From an uncultured Saprospiraceae bacterium (GTDB lineage Bacteria > Bacteroidota > Bacteroidia > Chitinophagales > Saprospiraceae), in the NCBI GenBank assembly GCA_938045585.1, contig CALIAU010000020.1, positions 1 to 64,000 on the forward strand: a stretch of 64,000 nucleotides of DNA, given 5' to 3'. Below, one piece after another: positions 33,714 through 42,670 of the stretch. Made by a program: the position numbers and the translations under genes. The notes below the pieces were generated by a model, which ran no database searches, was not told the origin of the DNA, and saw only the letters and a program-made list of their open reading frames with translations. The first letter of the stretch is position 1. The number at the start of each line of letters is the position of its first letter.

Positions 33714-33763
33714 CTGTCCTGCCTGCTTGCGCACGCAGGCAAGCCGTTTTGTCAGTAACGCCC
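33714..33763 (-). repeat. Interspersed palindromic repeat after folB
   Basis: Read on the minus strand the element starts GGGCGTTAC (33763-33755) right at the folB stop codon. The sequence then has GCCTGCGTGCGCAAGCAGGC-like palindromic DNA. 33718-33741 is identical to 26402-26425. The remaining part of the 300-nt gap 33463-33762 is AT-rich spacer with a GACGCTAGAAGCTAGA motif at about 33578, similar to 10702-10720, and no gene. Confidence 0.7.
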
Positions 33764-34110
33764 TAATACTTCATCTCCACAACTGCAGCTTCTACATTCC
33801 CTCCTATTTTAGGGTTCTTTTTGGAAATGCTGATCTGAGCTCCTGTTATATTTTCAAGCTCTTTTAGGCGTTCTATTATGTTAAAAGCAACGGTCTCAAT
33901 GAGTTTTTGGGTGTTTTCCATCTCTTCCGCTATGATCTTATATATGGTCTCATAATTTACGGTATCCTCTATATTATCGTCGAAACTATCGAAAGATTTA
34001 AGGTCTACAGCAGCATTTAGCTCAAACTGATTGCCAATTTTTTGCTCTTCACTATAAAAACCGTGGTAAGCATAAAATTTTAATCCTTCTAGTCGTACTG
34101 TTGTCTTCAT
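33763..34110 (-). CDS. folB: Dihydroneopterin aldolase
   Basis: 115 residues, normal length for FolB. It converts 7,8-dihydroneopterin to 6-hydroxymethyl-dihydropterin plus glycolaldehyde in folate synthesis. Signatures are LEGLKFYAYHGFYSEEQKIG at the N-terminus, DTVNYETIYKII in the middle, LIETVAFNIIERL and the KKNPKIGG loop near the end, which carries the catalytic lysine region. The start codon is at 34110 and the gene diverges from an acyl-CoA dehydrogenase, with only 56 nt between the two start codons. Confidence 0.92.
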   Translation of the reverse strand: MKTTVRLEGLKFYAYHGFYSEEQKIGNQFELNAAVDLKSFDSFDDNIEDTVNYETIYKIIAEEMENTQKLIETVAFNIIERLKELENITGAQISISKKNPKIGGNVEAAVVEMKY

Positions 34111-34136
34111 GGTTTAGTTTTATGCTGCGAATATAC

Positions 34137-34144
34137 TTACCTTT
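34137..34144 (+). promoter_or_regulatory. Bacteroidota-type -7 promoter element of the acyl-CoA dehydrogenase
   Basis: TACCTTTG fits the TAnnTTTG consensus exactly and is 22 nt before the chosen ATG at 34167. A T-rich stretch around 34113 lies about 20 nt upstream, at the position of the -33 box, but is not a perfect TTG. Confidence 0.5.
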
Positions 34145-34166
34145 GCACAAAGCAAAAATAGAATTC

Positions 34167-35375
34167 ATGGAATCAAATGGCACCATAACGAAAGCGGCAA
34201 AAACGGATAGATATCAGCATCATGATTATTATATAATTGATGAGCTATTAACGGAGGAGCATTTGCTCGCTAGAGATGCCGTACGTGCATGGGTAAAACA
34301 AGAGGTTTCTCCTGTAATAGAGCAGTATACTGAAAAGGCAGAATGTCCTAAACATTTATTCAAACAACTAGGAGAAATAGGTGCCTATGGACCTAGCCTT
34401 CCCACTGAGTATGGTGGTGGTGGAATGGATGAAATTGCCTATGGTATTATCATGCAGGAACTAGAGCGTGGTGATTCTGGTATCCGATCTATGGCCTCTG
34501 TCCAGGGCTCCTTGGTTATGTATCCTATTTATCGCTATGCTTCTGAGGAACAAAAGAAAAAATATCTACCAAAGTTAGGTTCGGGTGAATTCATTGGTTG
34601 TTTTGGATTAACAGAGCCTGATCACGGAAGTAATCCGGGTGGGATGATCACAAATATCCGTGACAATGGCGATCATTATATACTTAACGGTGCAAAAATG
34701 TGGATAACGAATTCGCCAGTAGCAGATCTTGCTGTCGTGTGGGCAAAGGATGAGGAAGGAAAAATACGAGGCATGGTTGTGGAGAGCGGCACACCTGGTT
34801 TTTCAGCGCCAGAAATCCATGGTAAGTGGTCGCTACGTGCTTCTATTACTGGCGAGCTGGTATTTGAAGATGTAAAGGTGCCAAAGGAAAATGTTTTCCC
34901 AGACGTACGTGGATTAAAGGGTCCCCTATCTTGTCTTTCTAAGGCACGTTACGGCATTGCATGGGGTGCGATTGGTGCAGCATTAGATTGCTATGATTCC
35001 GCTCTTAACTATTCAAAAGAACGTATACAATTTGACAAGCCGATTGCTCAGTTTCAGTTGACGCAGAAAAAATTAGCGGAGATGATTACTGAAATTACAA
35101 AGGCACAGCTGCTTGCATGGAGATTAGGCACTCTAGCAAATAAGGGCGAGGCTTCCCCTGCACAAATTTCTATGGCAAAACGTAACAATGTACATATGGC
35201 ATTAGAGGTGGCACGTGAAGCTAGACAGATTCATGGTGGCATGGGTATTACGAACGAGTATCCGTGCATGCGTCATATGATGAATCTAGAAACGGTACTT
35301 ACTTATGAGGGCACGCATGACATTCACTTGTTGATTACTGGGATGGATGTTACTGGTTTGAATGCGTTTAAGTAG
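34167..35375 (+). CDS. Acyl-CoA dehydrogenase, glutaryl-CoA dehydrogenase-like
   Basis: 402 residues. It matches the glutaryl-CoA dehydrogenase branch of the FAD-dependent acyl-CoA dehydrogenases: GAYGPSLPTEYGGGGMDEIA, LTEPDHGSNPGG, NGAKMWITNSP, GKWSLRASITGELVFEDV, ARYGIAWGAIGAA and ARQIHGGMGITNEYP, with the catalytic base Glu at about residue 381 in TYEGTHDIH. It would oxidise glutaryl-CoA, or a similar acyl-CoA, and pass electrons to ETF in lysine/tryptophan breakdown. The ATG at 34167 gives the usual family N-terminus and leaves room for the promoter element at 34137. An earlier in-frame start would overlap folB. Confidence 0.93.
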   Translation: MESNGTITKAAKTDRYQHHDYYIIDELLTEEHLLARDAVRAWVKQEVSPVIEQYTEKAECPKHLFKQLGEIGAYGPSLPTEYGGGGMDEIAYGIIMQELERGDSGIRSMASVQGSLVMYPIYRYASEEQKKKYLPKLGSGEFIGCFGLTEPDHGSNPGGMITNIRDNGDHYILNGAKMWITNSPVADLAVVWAKDEEGKIRGMVVESGTPGFSAPEIHGKWSLRASITGELVFEDVKVPKENVFPDVRGLKGPLSCLSKARYGIAWGAIGAALDCYDSALNYSKERIQFDKPIAQFQLTQKKLAEMITEITKAQLLAWRLGTLANKGEASPAQISMAKRNNVHMALEVAREARQIHGGMGITNEYPCMRHMMNLETVLTYEGTHDIHLLITGMDVTGLNAFK

Positions 35376-35527
35376 GAGATAGTAAATCAGCGAAGCTGCT
35401 TAGCGTGAAGATGAAGCGATAGTGCACGGAGTGCGCGTGGGGATGGAGAGGGAGCGATATGTAATGGTTTTGTGATTTCCAGGATGTATAGATTCACCGA
35501 GGATAGATAAGAATTAAATTCCTTTTT

Positions 35528-36049
35528 TCAATTCTTATCTGTCGACTTTTCTGTGGAACTACAATGATCTTTTATAACATACCATTGGCCTTTTACATTT
35601 TCTAAAACATAGCTTACAATTTGTCGATTGAAATACGGTTTACCATCTCTTAAGGATTCTCTATAGGTTAGTTCCGTAATTACCATCGCAAAGTTTTTGC
35701 CTATTTCAGAATTTAATATTTTTGTTTCAAATGTCCATTCCGTAGGAGAGCTGAACCATTTTGAGTGGAAGTCCATGAATCCGTCTACTCCGGATATTAT
35801 TTCCATTCCGGGAAGAATTAATTGCATTTTTCCATCAGGATGTAATGTGTTTTTTAAAGAAACTAAGTCTTTATTTGTAACGGCATCTAAATGTGTTTTC
35901 ATTTTTTGTTCCACATCCGTTTTTCTTTTTTGTTCTATCTTATCTAATTCTATTGAAGTTTGTACTTTATCTACTTTGCATGAAAAACAGGCAATAGAAA
36001 TCAGAAGTGTAATTATTATTGAAATTCTTTTGTTTTGAGTGTTTGTCAT
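35528..36049 (-). CDS. NTF2-like lipoprotein
   Basis: 173 residues. The signal peptide ends in a lipobox (LISIACFSC, Cys about 24), so it is a lipid-anchored periplasmic protein. Residues about 45-165 have the NTF2/SnoaL pattern: a helix with KMKTHLDAVTNKDLVSLKNT, PDGKMQLILPGMEIISGVDG and strands ending in FNRQIVSYVLENVKGQWYVI. It has no obvious catalytic residues. It is a single gene; a perfect 10-bp inverted repeat (35506-35515 with 35530-35539) overlaps its stop codon. Confidence 0.8.
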   Translation of the reverse strand: MTNTQNKRISIIITLLISIACFSCKVDKVQTSIELDKIEQKRKTDVEQKMKTHLDAVTNKDLVSLKNTLHPDGKMQLILPGMEIISGVDGFMDFHSKWFSSPTEWTFETKILNSEIGKNFAMVITELTYRESLRDGKPYFNRQIVSYVLENVKGQWYVIKDHCSSTEKSTDKN

Positions 36050-36126
36050 TCTTAGAATTTTAAGCTGTGTTCTTTTATTTGACGTTTTTTGATAGATCTT
36101 TCTAGCTCTGAAATGAAGCTTGGGAA

Positions 36127-39100
36127 TTAAAAATTTGACACTAACAATTTCTTAATGCCAACATCCCCATTTTCAAACTGCACTTTCACTATATACATTC
36201 CATCCTTAAGTGAAGAAATATCTATTCCATTGTCCTGAACAATAAATTTTTCTTGGAGGCTAATTGAATAGACCGTTATGCTTTGAATATCATTTTGAGA
36301 CTCTATGTAAACCTCATTCTTTGCAGGATTAGGGAAAATACTGAAAGTCGTTCTATCAGTATCAGCTATCGATGAAATCACAGTATCTTCTCCGTCGCAA
36401 TTTTCATCAATTCCATTTCCCTCTATTTCTACAGCATCTGGATTAATCGTTATATCCAAATCATCACAATCTTGTTTGAAGCCAAAACCATCTCCATCTT
36501 GATCGATATTTACTAAACTACACCAAGCATCAATTTCACCATTCACTATACCTGAAGATTCGCTTCGACAATTATTTAAGTCATTTACAACAAATAAAAG
36601 ATCAGGAAATTCAGTTGACACTTCTGGATGGAAGACCATTATTTCACAACCTAATTTGGTCGCTAATAAATTTCCCGTAATACTGCCACTATTATTAAAT
36701 TCAAATACACTAATAATAGAATGAAAGACTTGTTCATTATAATTTTGGCAGATCCCAAAATAATATCCTAAAACTGGATTTACATTTAATTTTACAAAAG
36801 ATGAATTATCAAATATTTGCGGTAAAGGAGCCTGTATTTGACACTGAGTAAAATTCATTTCTACAGGACTTGAACTTGGTATTGACAGACAGCTAAGCTC
36901 ATCGTAACCATCACAGTTTTCATCTATTCCATTGTATAATATTTCAGCAGCTCCAGGATTTATAAGAGGGTTCTCATCATCACAATCTAATAGTGAAGTA
37001 TAGCCATCTCTATCATTGTCCTTAATAATTTGGGTTGATATTTCATTTGTTATGATTGGTGAATTAAAATCAAAATAGATATCAGCTTGATTACGAATAA
37101 CATCATACAATTCAATATCTGATTTTGGTTTGATTTTATACATTATAAAACCTTTTGCATCATCAGGTGACTCTTCGCTATGCGGTAAATTTATGTTCTC
37201 AAAAGTAAATCTCAGTTGATTTTTATCTCTTACTTCAACATAGCCATCGTGACTCATCCTTTCAAGCTCAAAACTATCCCAATCTAAATTAGACTCAAGA
37301 CTATTAATTACTTGTATGTTCTTTGCGGAAGCTGTACCTGTATTCTCAAACCTAATAATATAATGTAAATAGTTGTTTTTATTTTCTACATAAACAAAAG
37401 GTCCTTCAACCACTCTAATGTCATTAGGGTCATAAGAGCCGATAATAATCATGTTATTTTCTGATCTGTTATCATCTATATCACAATCTTCTTCAACTGG
37501 AAAAACTTCTCCAATAAATTTTAAGTTCTCTCCTAATAATTCCTCATTTGGCTTTACATAGAATTCTATGTTAACTTCTTTCGTCTCAAATGGATGTAAT
37601 TGTTCAAACTGTAGGGTTAAAAGAGAGTCTTGTTCTATGGTTACATTTTGATCAGATGAAACAAATTCAATTTTATTATGCTCAAATGAAAGTTGCACGT
37701 TAGCAGAATCTAAAATTGTCCCTTTGTTACCATAGATTAACTTGTATTTAAGTGGAAAGCCGGGTCGGGCTTCTGATAAAGGATATGTACTTATACTCAG
37801 GTCTCTTTTTTCTTCTTTTGGCTCTAAACAAAAATCTAAATCGGTGAGTATTTCACTCGTATCTACACTTACAGTATATTGTTCTGGCATACTCTCATAA
37901 TATTCTGGTAGATTTACGGGTGTTATTTCATAATCACCTCCTCCGATATAAAATTTATATTTGCCTGTCATGTTAAGTACTGTCCTTAAACTTGTACTAT
38001 CATTTTTTGCTTCAACCAACATAGACAGACTCGAAGTAAGAGTGTCACAATTTCCTTGACCATAATTTAGATTAACTATCCCTTGCAGGCTATTTGATTG
38101 AAATGCTATTCCTGGGTTTGGAAAGTACTTTACTAAAATTTTATCTGGATCAAATCCCTGTCCAGTTTTACTTCTATAAACAGCGTATATGTTACCTTCT
38201 GCATTTGTGTCTATGTTGACTTGAGGATAACCTTCCAATTGTAGATATCCATTAGCCCCAAACAGGCTATCAACAGTGCCATCATAGTTCAGTCGACATA
38301 TCAATGCAAGGCCATTGATTTTAGACCTACCTGTCAAAAGATAATAATTATCAAATTGACAAGAAAGATCAACTGCGTTAAACCCAGTTCTAAAATTTTC
38401 ACCTATCTGGGCTGTATCTAAATTAAACGTGTTATCCAAGGTACCATCAACTCCAATTCTGATCATATTGATATTTCGAGAATCAGTCAACATGAAATTA
38501 TTGTTTTTATCAAGTAATATCCTTGTGTAGACTCCAGAAGTGTCAAGTAAGATTGAGTCTTGCAGATTACCTTCTAAATTATATTTATTTATTGAATTCT
38601 TGCCCAATACATATAACTCTTCATTATGCAATTCGAATTGATAAATTGTAGAATTAGAAATTATTTCATTTATTATTTCACCATTTGTGTCTAGAAACAA
38701 TAAACTATTATCTACTAGGAGTACCGCTTTCCCATCATTAAATACATGTTGATCATTTAATGAATGAATGGTATCACTGCCTTTTGGAAAAGTCCCCATC
38801 AAATAAGAATCATCAATATTGCCAATGGAATCCACTTTAAATTGGACCCAACCAGTACTTGCTAAATTTGGAAGAGAGAAGCCAAAGGCATAACTATTTC
38901 CACTTGAATCCCATATGATATCTCTAACCCTTGAATGACGTTGAAAATATGTTGAGAAAGCCCCACTATTGCCAAATTCTTGAATTAGGTTTCCATCTGA
39001 ATCTCTTTTTTCCATGAATGCACTCCAGGAATCTGTTGACCCTGCTGGACCTGGATTATTTGATCCTCCAAGAAATATATTATCCTTAGGATCGATGTTG

Positions 39101-39228
39101 ATACCTCCAAATAAAAAGTGTTCTAGTTTTACAATCCCATTATCTCCAAATGAAGGATCTATGCCTATTAATTGAGCTTGAAGATTATAAGATAGAGAAA
39201 AGCAAAGTATAGTCAAAAGTGTTCGCAT
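36127..39228 (-). CDS. T9SS-secreted protein with delta-60 repeats and MopE-type motifs
   Basis: 1033 residues. A signal peptide covers 1-19 (SLSYNLQAQ). Residues about 20-350 hold delta-60-like beta-propeller repeats with the recurring D-x-[ST]-F-G-x-[NS]-G pattern (IDPSFGDNGIV, VDSLFGANGYLQL). Residues about 600-735 are a DUF7619 block (SYDPNDIRVVEGP, IIRFENTGTASAKN, NQADIYFDFNSPI). Two MopE-type metal-binding motifs lie at about 738-775 and 905-945 (LLDCDDENPLINPGAAEI, KQDCDDLDITINPDAVEI). A T9SS type A sorting domain closes the chain (FSIFPNPAKNEVYIES, DISSLKDGMYIVKV). It is a surface or released protein of unknown ligand, built from the same modules as the 395-3403 and 5052-6584 proteins. 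Confidence 0.87.
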   Translation of the reverse strand: MRTLLTILCFSLSYNLQAQLIGIDPSFGDNGIVKLEHFLFGGINIDPKDNIFLGGSNNPGPAGSTDSWSAFMEKRDSDGNLIQEFGNSGAFSTYFQRHSRVRDIIWDSSGNSYAFGFSLPNLASTGWVQFKVDSIGNIDDSYLMGTFPKGSDTIHSLNDQHVFNDGKAVLLVDNSLLFLDTNGEIINEIISNSTIYQFELHNEELYVLGKNSINKYNLEGNLQDSILLDTSGVYTRILLDKNNNFMLTDSRNINMIRIGVDGTLDNTFNLDTAQIGENFRTGFNAVDLSCQFDNYYLLTGRSKINGLALICRLNYDGTVDSLFGANGYLQLEGYPQVNIDTNAEGNIYAVYRSKTGQGFDPDKILVKYFPNPGIAFQSNSLQGIVNLNYGQGNCDTLTSSLSMLVEAKNDSTSLRTVLNMTGKYKFYIGGGDYEITPVNLPEYYESMPEQYTVSVDTSEILTDLDFCLEPKEEKRDLSISTYPLSEARPGFPLKYKLIYGNKGTILDSANVQLSFEHNKIEFVSSDQNVTIEQDSLLTLQFEQLHPFETKEVNIEFYVKPNEELLGENLKFIGEVFPVEEDCDIDDNRSENNMIIIGSYDPNDIRVVEGPFVYVENKNNYLHYIIRFENTGTASAKNIQVINSLESNLDWDSFELERMSHDGYVEVRDKNQLRFTFENINLPHSEESPDDAKGFIMYKIKPKSDIELYDVIRNQADIYFDFNSPIITNEISTQIIKDNDRDGYTSLLDCDDENPLINPGAAEILYNGIDENCDGYDELSCLSIPSSSPVEMNFTQCQIQAPLPQIFDNSSFVKLNVNPVLGYYFGICQNYNEQVFHSIISVFEFNNSGSITGNLLATKLGCEIMVFHPEVSTEFPDLLFVVNDLNNCRSESSGIVNGEIDAWCSLVNIDQDGDGFGFKQDCDDLDITINPDAVEIEGNGIDENCDGEDTVISSIADTDRTTFSIFPNPAKNEVYIESQNDIQSITVYSISLQEKFIVQDNGIDISSLKDGMYIVKVQFENGDVGIKKLLVSNF

Positions 39229-39338
39229 AATATTGTATTAAAGGTTAGATGGTTTGACTAAAATACAGAAATATAAATTGAACTTAACGACAACTCAATT
39301 AATTATATTTATTTATATAATACAAACTGGAGCCAATC

Positions 39339-39373
39339 AAAAAATCCCGAATGAACTACAACTCACTCGGGAT
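39339..39373 (-). terminator. Terminator of the sigma/TonB/DUF4249 operon
   Basis: On the minus strand ATCCCGAGTGA (39373-39363) pairs with TCATTCGGGAT (39354-39344), with one imperfect position, and is followed by TTTTT. It lies about 30 nt after the DUF4249 gene and marks the end of the four-gene unit starting with the sigma factor at 44723. Confidence 0.85.
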
Positions 39374-39400
39374 CAATAAATACAAAAAATGAAAAATTAA

Positions 39401-40213
39401 CTATTCTTCTACGACCACCTCATAACGTCCCGCTCCTGAAACTATAAAGTAACCTAAGGCATCGTTTGTGAAATTTGATCTTACATTAACAGGTGGTGGA
39501 TCAAAAACGCCTTCTCTAAATACTTCTGTGATAACATCAAGAAGAAAGTCTGACGCATCTTTTCCTATGGAAAAAACCTCTAGAATGACTGTATCGCCTA
39601 TTTCATACCCTGCATCCGTAACGGTTACATCCGAGAAATAAATTCCATCTCCAAAATCATCATTCGTAAAGCCTCCCACGGTTAGGGGATCACCATCCGT
39701 TGTTCCTTTTAAATAGTCAACACCATAGTAACCATCTCCTTCACCGGGAGTTTCTTGAAATCCGAAGAATAGGTTATAATAATCAATACTATCTCTCGTT
39801 TCATAAAATTCTGAGCGAAAATCTTGCGCTGGAGGCATCGTTCGCATAAAGCCAGTCGCTGAGTAGCTTATGTCTTCGTACATGACATCGATAGTATAGT
39901 TTTTTTCAGGTGCAGCTCTCCAGTTTTCTGGCGCGGCATACACACCATTTCCCTTGGATTCAAACGTAATAGTTTCGGCATCGTAACTCAAAGTGACCCT
40001 TGCATCATTTACGAAGTTTGGTTCAAAAGCATCTAAGTAATTTGAACTTAAACTGAGTGTTACCTCTTGTCTCTCGTCCAAATCCGTTATCCACGCCTCT
40101 ATGGCGAATCGTTTGTTTTCGTCTGTGTTTAGGTCTAGATCAATACGTTCTTTAAAACAACTGCTAAACATGAACGTGGTAAAAATAAGTGTAGTGATAT
40201 ATAGATATTTCAT
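39401..40213 (-). CDS. DUF4249 lipoprotein
   Basis: 270 residues. The signal peptide ends in a lipobox (FTTFMFSSC, Cys about 19). The DUF4249 pattern follows: AIEAWITDLDERQEVTLSLS, NDARVTLSYDAETITFESKG, GVYAAPENWRAAPEKNYTID and GYFIVSGAGRYEVVVE at the end. DUF4249 lipoproteins are commonly encoded beside TonB-dependent receptors with a carboxypeptidase-like N-terminus and may act as their surface lipoprotein partner. This is the case here: it starts 18 nt after the receptor. The cargo is unknown. Confidence 0.9.
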   Translation of the reverse strand: MKYLYITTLIFTTFMFSSCFKERIDLDLNTDENKRFAIEAWITDLDERQEVTLSLSSNYLDAFEPNFVNDARVTLSYDAETITFESKGNGVYAAPENWRAAPEKNYTIDVMYEDISYSATGFMRTMPPAQDFRSEFYETRDSIDYYNLFFGFQETPGEGDGYYGVDYLKGTTDGDPLTVGGFTNDDFGDGIYFSDVTVTDAGYEIGDTVILEVFSIGKDASDFLLDVITEVFREGVFDPPPVNVRSNFTNDALGYFIVSGAGRYEVVVEE

Positions 40214-40231
40214 CGTATTCTTTTTTTGATA

Positions 40232-42583
40232 TTAAAATTTGACATTGTAGGTTACTGAAGGGATAATAGAAAACACAGCTGCTTTTTCCGCATAGGTTTG
40301 ATTAGCTTGTGCTGGATCTTGCTTGAAGTTTATTGCTAAGGCATTTTTTCTATTGTACACATTATAAATGCTAAATACCCATTCTGATTTCCATCGTTTT
40401 TTATCGTTGTCTTTACCTCTTAAGGTCATGGATACATCCATTCTATGGAAGTTAGGAAGACGCGCTCCATTACGTTCTGAATAGACTGGAATAATTGTGT
40501 TTTTGTATATGTATTTTCCTGTAGGGAAACTTACTGCATTTCCTGAAGAGTACACAAAATTTGAAGAGACACTAATTCGTTTTGACAGCTCATAAGAAGC
40601 TACTAAGGAAAGGTCATGTGGCTTGTCATATTTTGCATTGTACCAATCGCCATTATTAATTTGATCAATATTTTTTTCAATTTTTGAATAAGTATAGGCT
40701 AACCAACCGGTAAGTCGTCCTTTATCTTTCTTCAACATGAGTTCGATACCATATGCGCGTGCATCTCCTATGCGTAATTCACCTTCTAAGTTTTTGTTTA
40801 ACAAGAGCTGCGCACGTTCTTTAAAATCTATAGCTCGCGCAAAGTCTTTATAATAGATTTCAGAAGAGAACTCGTAGGCATTATTTACAAAATTTCTAAA
40901 ATAGCCTAGGGTGTACTGATCCGCCAATTGCGGCTGTACCACAGGTGAAGAGGTGAACCAAATATCAAAAGGAGTAGCTGAGTTTCCGTTAGAAGCTTGC
41001 TGGATATATTGCGCTGTTCTATTGTAGCTTCCTTTGACTGATTGATTTTCATTTAGTGAATATTTAAAGCTAAGTCTTGGCTCTAGGTTATAATAGCTAT
41101 TATAAATTCCTCCTTCGTAACGCACGCTATCCATAGGTTCATAATTTTCATCCATTGGTATGTGGGTCTTAGGACCCACGTTATGAAGAGAAGATAATCG
41201 TAATCCAGCTTGAAGAGTCAGTTTATCATTTACTGTGTACTCATCACTAATATATAGAGCGTTCTCAATACTAAGTGCATTCTCTATATCTAATTCTGAC
41301 AACAATTCTCCTTCTTCTATCAAGGTGATATTACCTGGATCCAAATCATGTCGAATGGATTGAAGTCCCATTTCAATATTGTGTGCAGGTGATGGGTAAA
41401 AGGCAAGGTCAGCCTTCAAACTATATTCTGTCAAATTGCTTTTCCAATCAATATCAGAAATACCATCTTGAACACCTAAGCCGTAGTCATAGTTACTGTA
41501 ATAAAAGGTAAGGTTGGAAAATAGTTTGGGAGAAAAAATATGGTTCCAACGGACAGTAGACGTTTTATTTCCCCACCCAAGACTGAATCCCTCAGCACCG
41601 TCGGCCATTACATCTCTACCTAAATAGGCGGAAGCAAATATGCGGTCGTTTTGATTTAGTCTATAATTTGATTTTAAATTTAAGTCATAGAAATAAAAGG
41701 TGAAATCTGTATCCTCTCCATCTCCTCTAGCTTTGAGAAATAGTTTTGCCATTACATCTAAATACGATCTTCTTCCTGATATAATAAACGAGCCCTTATC
41801 ACTGATAGGTGATTCTAAGGCCAATCTAGTCATCAAAGAACCTATACCTCCTGCACCTGCAAAGTTCTTCGAATTCCCTTCCTTCATTCTTATATCCAAA
41901 ACAGAACTAAGTCGTCCACCGTAGCGTGCATCTATCGCTCCTTTAGATAATTGCATATCCTTTATTGCATCTGGATTAAAGGAGGAGAAGAATCCCAGAA
42001 GATGCGACGCATTGTATATAGGTGCCTCATCTAGTAATACTAGATTCTGATCTGCATTCCCTCCTCTTACATAAAACCCTGAAGTGCCTTCTCCGATAGA
42101 TTTTACCCCAGGAAGAAGTTGGATCGCTTTAATAATATCAACCTCACCAAATAGTGCTGGTAATTTTTTTACTGCCTCAATGTCTACGTTGATTTTGGAC
42201 ATTTCAACAGACTCTACGTTTTTGGCTTTATTTTCTGCAACTATAGTAACTTCTTCCATTGTGTTTAAAGCGCTTTCCAGTTCAATATCTAGTCTTAGAT
42301 CCCCATCCAATGTCAGCTGTAATTTCTGGTCTTGGTAGGCCAAATAACTAAAGACTAGATTGTAGTTTCCTGCTGGTATCGTGATAGAATAATACCCATA
42401 GACATTGGTCACGTTTCCTGTGGCTAATTCTTCAATGTAAAGACTTGCACTAATAAGTTCTTCTCCCGTGGCTGCATCTTTCACATGACCACTGAGGGTA
42501 AATTTTTGTTCGTCTTGCGCTGATATGTTTTCACAACAATAACATACAAGCAGAAACATTAATAATAGATTTAAAATTTTCAT
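40232..42583 (-). CDS. TonB-dependent receptor with carboxypeptidase-regulatory-like domain
   Basis: 783 residues. After a signal peptide (ending CENISAQ), a CarboxypepD-regulatory-like domain occupies about residues 26-105 (FTLSGHVKDAATGEELISAS). The plug follows at about 120-230 (VNVDIEAVKKLPALFGEVDI-type, GTSGFYVRGGNADQNLVLLD, ARYGGRLSSVLDIRMKEG). A 22-strand barrel completes it and ends in VTYNVKF. It is an outer-membrane gated transporter powered by TonB/ExbBD. It sits in an operon after an ECF sigma factor and its barrel-bearing anti-sigma-like partner and before DUF4249. The imported nutrient cannot be named from the sequence. Confidence 0.92.
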   Translation of the reverse strand: MKILNLLLMFLLVCYCCENISAQDEQKFTLSGHVKDAATGEELISASLYIEELATGNVTNVYGYYSITIPAGNYNLVFSYLAYQDQKLQLTLDGDLRLDIELESALNTMEEVTIVAENKAKNVESVEMSKINVDIEAVKKLPALFGEVDIIKAIQLLPGVKSIGEGTSGFYVRGGNADQNLVLLDEAPIYNASHLLGFFSSFNPDAIKDMQLSKGAIDARYGGRLSSVLDIRMKEGNSKNFAGAGGIGSLMTRLALESPISDKGSFIISGRRSYLDVMAKLFLKARGDGEDTDFTFYFYDLNLKSNYRLNQNDRIFASAYLGRDVMADGAEGFSLGWGNKTSTVRWNHIFSPKLFSNLTFYYSNYDYGLGVQDGISDIDWKSNLTEYSLKADLAFYPSPAHNIEMGLQSIRHDLDPGNITLIEEGELLSELDIENALSIENALYISDEYTVNDKLTLQAGLRLSSLHNVGPKTHIPMDENYEPMDSVRYEGGIYNSYYNLEPRLSFKYSLNENQSVKGSYNRTAQYIQQASNGNSATPFDIWFTSSPVVQPQLADQYTLGYFRNFVNNAYEFSSEIYYKDFARAIDFKERAQLLLNKNLEGELRIGDARAYGIELMLKKDKGRLTGWLAYTYSKIEKNIDQINNGDWYNAKYDKPHDLSLVASYELSKRISVSSNFVYSSGNAVSFPTGKYIYKNTIIPVYSERNGARLPNFHRMDVSMTLRGKDNDKKRWKSEWVFSIYNVYNRKNALAINFKQDPAQANQTYAEKAAVFSIIPSVTYNVKF

Positions 42584-42670
42584 AGATATAATTTAATGGT
42601 TAGTAATATGCATACGTATCCTAGTCTTGCAGTGGCAAGCTTCTTTCATAACTCTTTATGTATTTAAATT

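Noticed and set aside
35506-35539. Perfect 10-bp inverted repeat at the end of the NTF2-like lipoprotein gene
   Set aside because: The stem is AT-rich, overlaps the stop codon and lacks a U-run after it, so I did not call a terminator.
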